Assembly (NCBI GenBank): GCA_033439265.1
Contig: JAVTVX010000015.1
Location: forward strand, 25,349,947 to 25,413,946
DNA: 64,000 nt
Source of the DNA: Dillenia suffruticosa
Taxonomy: Eukaryota; Streptophyta; Magnoliopsida; Dilleniales; Dilleniaceae
Reading direction: 5' to 3'
Shown here: positions 60,374-64,000 of the stretch, in pieces
How positions within the stretch are numbered: position 1 is the stretch's first letter
How the letters are laid out: every line of letters starts with the position of its first letter
Made by a program: the position numbers and the translations under genes
Notes under the pieces: generated by a model
Told to the model about the DNA's origin: nothing
Seen by the model: the letters and a program-made list of their open reading frames with translations, nothing else
The model's database searches: none

Positions 60374-60596
60374 GTGAATTCAACCCAAATGATGGGTGAT
60401 CTGCAGAACATCCAGACTACCTATAGATTGAATGAGAAAAATTATCTCAAATGGACTCAATTTGTCCAAACATACCGTAAGGGCAAAGGAAGGCTGAGCC
60501 ATATTCTCAAGACAGGACCAAAGAAGGGAGATCCAACGTTTGAAGCATGGGATGAAGCTGATTCAATGATTATGTCATGGTTGTAGGACTCGATGG
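60374..60596 (+). pseudogene. Copia-A gag, N-terminal part
   Basis: This is the start of a copia-type Gag: MNSTQMMGDLQNIQ, then YRLNEKNYLKWTQF and GPKKGDPTFEAWDEADSMI. The TAG at 60584-60586 interrupts, and ten bases later the copia-B LTR begins. The coding context DSM continues in frame right up to the insertion point. Confidence 0.85.
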
Positions 60597-60929
60597 TGTT
60601 AATAAGAGATTTAATCAACAGAGCCAATCAAGAAATCAATATCAAATGGAGCAAGTCAATTCAAAAATCAAGAGAATTCCATCAATCTACAAGTAAATTC
60701 AGAAATAAAGGGATTCCATCAATTAGCTAATCAATTAGAAAATCAAGGGATTCCATCACTTTGTCTTATCATATCTTGTACATAATTAGACTACCACAAA
60801 TAGAATATATAGATTAGGAATGAGAGAAAATCACGATTGTAATTTAAAAACTTTCCTGAATTATTTCTCTATAATTTTCTATATATATGGAATAACAAAG
60901 GAGAAAAAACTCATTCAGACAAATTGACA
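60597..60929 (+). repeat. 5' LTR of copia-B
   Basis: 333 bp from TGTTAATAAGAG to AAATTGACA, directly followed by TGGTATCAGAGC (60930-60941). Confidence 0.85.
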
Positions 60930-61176
60930 TGGTATCAGAGCCGTCTATCAAAATCTAAAATAGTCTTGTTTTTTAGCTCTAGAGACACTCGAATATCTTT
61001 GGTTCAGTTCTAGGGACTTTAGTGTCCTTCTTGTTTCAGCCCTAAGGGCCCTCGAATATTTGGTCTTCTCCTTTTTTTTTGTTTAGTCATTTTGATCTTG
61101 GAATTATTTCCGGATCACATATTGTGGGATTTCTATTTCGGAGAATTACACACTTTTGAGTTTTTTTTAGATCACT

Positions 61177-62150
61177 ATGACAACAGAAAGCTTTTCTGTT
61201 CGGTTCAGTGGAAAGAATTATTCGGCTTGAGAGTTTCAATTCAGGATGTATGTCAAAGGCAAAGGACTCTCGGGTCATATTGATGGGTCTTCTACTGCAC
61301 CAAATGACAAAATTGGCCTTGCTACGTGGGAGACAAAAGATACTCAAATTATTTCTTGGATCTTGGGATCTATTGAGCCACACATTGTCAACAATTTACA
61401 CTCTTTTACAACAGCCAAGGAAATGTGAGAATATTTGAAACGTATTTATAATCAAGACAACAATGCAAAGCGCTTTCAGTTGGAGCTCGATATTGCAAAT
61501 TACAGGCAGGGTAATCTTTCAATTCAAGAATACTATTCCGGTTTTCTTAATTTATGGACAGAACATTCAGCCATTATACATGATAAAGTACCACGAGAGA
61601 CAGTGTCTGTCCTCAAAGACGTTTATGACACTAGTCGGCGGGATCAGTTTCTCATGAAATTTAGATCAGAATTTAAGGTTGCAAGGGCTGCTTTGCTGAA
61701 CCGAGATCCAATTCCCTCTCTGGACGTATGTGTTGGAGAATTACTCCGGGAAGAGTAGCGATTAATTACTCAAGAAGTTATGACACAAGACAAACTTACT
61801 TTAGAGTCTATAACAATTGTCTACGCTGCTCAAGGGAAGAGAAAAGAAAGAGATATGAAACAGATTCAGTATTATTCATGCAAGGATTTTGGACATATTG
61901 CTCAAAATTGTAACCGAAAATTCTGCAACTATTGCAAACGTGATCATATTATTAAAGAATGTCCAACACGACCAGAGAATCGTCCAACCAAAGCCTTCCA
62001 TGCTGCGGTTCATTCCTCTTCCCCTACAGAGCCAGCAGATAAGGGTCCCATGATAGCACCTCCGGTAGTCTTTAATCAAGTTGCCTTGACTCCAGAAATG
62101 GTACAACAAATGATTATCTCAGCATTCTCTGCTTGGGCATTCAAGGTACG
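61177..62150 (+). pseudogene. Copia-B gag
   Basis: Gag begins MTTESFSVRFSGKNYSA at 61177. A stop replaces the next codon (TGA at 61228). The same frame continues with FRMYVKGKGLSGHI, ISWILGSIEPHIVNNL, a second TGA after AKEM, then LKRIYNQDNNAKRFQLELDI and SIQEYYSGFLNLW to TAG at 61756. It then resumes to two zinc knuckles: SCKDFGHIAQNC, whose first Cys of the C-x2-C pair is Tyr, and CNYCKRDHIIKEC (61924-61962), which is intact. A 3' frameshift precedes protease. Confidence 0.9.
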
Positions 62151-62159
62151 ACTAAACAT

Positions 62160-64000
62160 ACTTTTAAACCTTGATTTGTTGACTCTGCGATTTCGAATCA
62201 TATGACCGATACTTCTGATTATTTGCACAATGTTCGACCATATTGTGGTACAGAACATATTCAAATTACGGATGGTAGTTCTCTTCCTATTGCTGTTGTT
62301 GGTGATATTGATTCATCTTTTTGTAATGTGTTTGTGTCTCCTAAGCTTTCATCAAGTTTAATTTCAATTGGTCAATTGGTAGATAACAATTGTAACGTGC
62401 ATTTTTCTCGTGATGGTTGTCTTGTGCAAGATCAAAGGTCCGGGAAAGTGATCGCGATGGGGCCTAAAGTGGGAAGATTGTCTCCTATACGTTTCCGTAG
62501 TCATGGTATTTTTTCTTTGGTTTGTAATACTGTAACTAATCTAAGTGAGATCTGGCATAAACGTTTGGGCCATCCTAATTCACTTGTCTTGTCTCACTTA
62601 TTGAAGCATGGATTTTTGGGCAATAAATATCAGTCTTCCTCTTTATTTTTTGATTGCTCTACGTGTAAACTTGCTAAGAGTAAAACTCTACCATTTTCTT
62701 CCTCTAGTCATCATGCAGAAAAGTGTTTTAATATTATTCATAGTGATGTTTGGGGTGTTTCTCATGTCCTCTCTCATACAAATCACAAATATTTCATGAC
62801 ATTTATTGATGACCCAGTCGGTTTACTTGCATTTATTTTCTTCACTCTAAAACTGAGGTCTTTTCCGTGTTTCAAAGTTTCTTGACATATGTTGAGAATC
62901 AATTTTCTACTAGTATTAAAGTCTTGCGATCTGACTCTGGAGGAGAATACATATCAAATGAATTCCAATTTTTTCTTACAACGCAAAGGTATTATTTCCC
63001 AGCGCTCTTGTCTTTATACACCTCAACAGAATAGTGTTGCTGAACGAAAAAATTGACATTTGTTGGATGTCACTCATGCCTTACTACTTGAATCTTCTGT
63101 TCCCCCTCGATTTTGGGTTGAGGTCATGTTTACTACTGTCTATCTGATTAATCGTCTTCCACCTCAAGTCTTGCACTTTGACTTCCTATTTTTTCGTCTC
63201 TACAACACTCATCCTAGTTATCACACACTTCACACTTTTGGGTGCGTCTATTTTGTTCACTTACCATCTACTGAACATCACAAACTTGGTGCCCAAGCTG
63301 TTAAGTGTGCGTTTCTGGGTTACAGTACCACTCAAAAGGGTTTTGTCTATTATGATGCTATTGCTAATCGTCTTCGTACTTCTTGAAATGTGATTTTCTT
63401 TGAGAATCACTATTTTTTTTAGTTTCATGTGGTTTCTTCTACCACTCCTATACTTCCTCACTTTGATGATGTTCTGTTTCCTATTGAGCGTTTCAAACCA
63501 GGTGTTGTGTATACGAAACGTAAAATCAATTTAACTCCTTGTGACACTCACCCGCCTTCTGAGCCTGTACCTCCGGCGCCTCGACGATCTACACGTATCT
63601 CTCATCTACCAAATCGGTATGGGTTCCCACATACATCTCTTAATGTAACTTTATCGAACATTCCTGTTCCTACTTGTTATTCTTAGGCAGCCCAACATGC
63701 ATGCTGGAAACAAGCAATACAAGATGAGCTCCACGCGCTTCAAGAAAATCATACATGGGATATTGTTCCATGTCCTCCAGGTGTTAAACCTATTGGCTGT
63801 AAGTGGGTATATTCTGTGAAATTGAATTCTGATGGTTCTCTTGATCGTTATAAGACTCGGTTGGTTGCTCTTGGCAATAGGTAGGAATATGGGGTGGATT
63901 ACGATGAAACCTTTGCTCCCATAGCCAAAATGACTACTATCCGAACTATTATTGCTATTGCTGCTTCTGAGGGACGGTCACTTCATCAAATAGATGTTAA
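62160..64000 (+). pseudogene. Copia-B protease, integrase and RT start
   Basis: The protease region has FVDSAISNHMTDTSDYLHNV (62181 onward): the catalytic Asp stays, but DSGAS is DSAIS and a stop precedes it. The pre-integrase zinc region has IWHKRLGHPNS (62552) and CSTCKLAKSKTLPF. The integrase core has IHSDVWG and FMTFIDD and then shifts frame near 62815 and again near 62970. The later part has ESSVPPRFWVEV, YLINRLPP, FGCVYFVHLP and FLGYST. After a TGA at 63384 come RRSTRISHLPNRYG and the reverse transcriptase start, ALQENHTWDIVPCPPG, GCKWVYSVKLNSDGSLDRYK and VDYDETFAPIAK. The window ends within HQIDV of the first catalytic Asp block. Confidence 0.9.

Larger units (their letters stand above)
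59837..60596 (+). mobile_element. Copia-A: 5' LTR and gag start, interrupted
   Basis: A short LTR (59837-60087) starts TGTTGGAATGTAG and ends TTTTGTGTCA. It is followed by the primer site TGGAATTAGAGC and, at 60374, a copia-type Gag N-terminus with YRLNEKNYLKWTQFVQTYRK, KGRLSHIL and FEAWDEADSMIMSWL. A Trp codon has become TAG at 60585. The element is cut at 60596 by insertion of a second copia (copia-B). The rest would lie beyond the window. Confidence 0.85.
60597..64000 (+). mobile_element. Copia-B nested in copia-A, running off the window
   Basis: The LTR (60597-60929), exact tRNA-Met primer site, gag, protease, integrase and the start of reverse transcriptase are present in Ty1/copia order. 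The left target site reads GATGG (60592-60596); the matching duplicate and 3' LTR should lie beyond 64000. The polyprotein is broken by stops, many at Trp positions, and by frameshifts. Confidence 0.9.

Noticed and set aside
1-64000. CRISPR arrays, bacterial operons, riboswitches
   Set aside because: No regularly spaced identical repeats, no prokaryotic gene order; the window is plant nuclear DNA.

Overview
The window is plant nuclear DNA, most likely from a dicot (species not identified). The evidence is intron-containing genes with GT-AG junctions, three plant-type genes or relics, and a dense load of Ty1/copia and Ty3/gypsy LTR retrotransposons primed by initiator tRNA-Met, plus a CACTA-like DNA transposon and tRNA-derived SINEs. 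Nothing bacterial, organellar or CRISPR-like was seen.

Host genes. (1) A degraded copy of the N-degron E3 ligase PRT6 lies on the + strand at about 6.2-10.4 kb; a roughly 1.15 kb CACTA-like element sits in one of its introns. (2) A compact four-exon gene on the - strand, 19773-21748, encodes a KNOX-domain protein without a homeodomain (KNATM type). (3) The 3' thirteen exons of the plastid-division dynamin DRP5B/ARC5 lie on the - strand, 45616-54268. They join into one uninterrupted 478-codon frame; the GTPase exons are not visible in the window. A tRNA-Ile-derived pseudogene lies at 10880-10953.

Mobile DNA. Three LTR elements are complete from end to end, with paired LTRs and matching 5-bp target duplications: copia-1 (11832-19220, ATAAT), a chromovirus (40121-45370, GTTCC) and copia-3 (54690-57967, AAGAC). 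Copia-3 has no reverse transcriptase region and lies antisense in a DRP5B intron. At the right edge, one copia element (60597 onward) is inserted in the gag of another (from 59837). Between 30.4 and 38.9 kb four truncated elements abut each other: a Tat-type gypsy, a chromovirus protease piece, an antisense copia and a second chromodomain-bearing gypsy. An antisense chromovirus fragment is at 2447-4581, and short gag relics are at about 11.2-11.6 and 27.3-27.6 kb. All the element polyproteins carry stops, frameshifts or deletions.

Three tRNA-type SINEs with target duplications, several microsatellites, and a striking degenerate GGTYGATGTGT repeat field at 1768-2446 complete the picture. The rest is AT-rich intergenic or intronic DNA. 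All calls come from reading the sequence; family names rest on recognised motifs, not on database searches.
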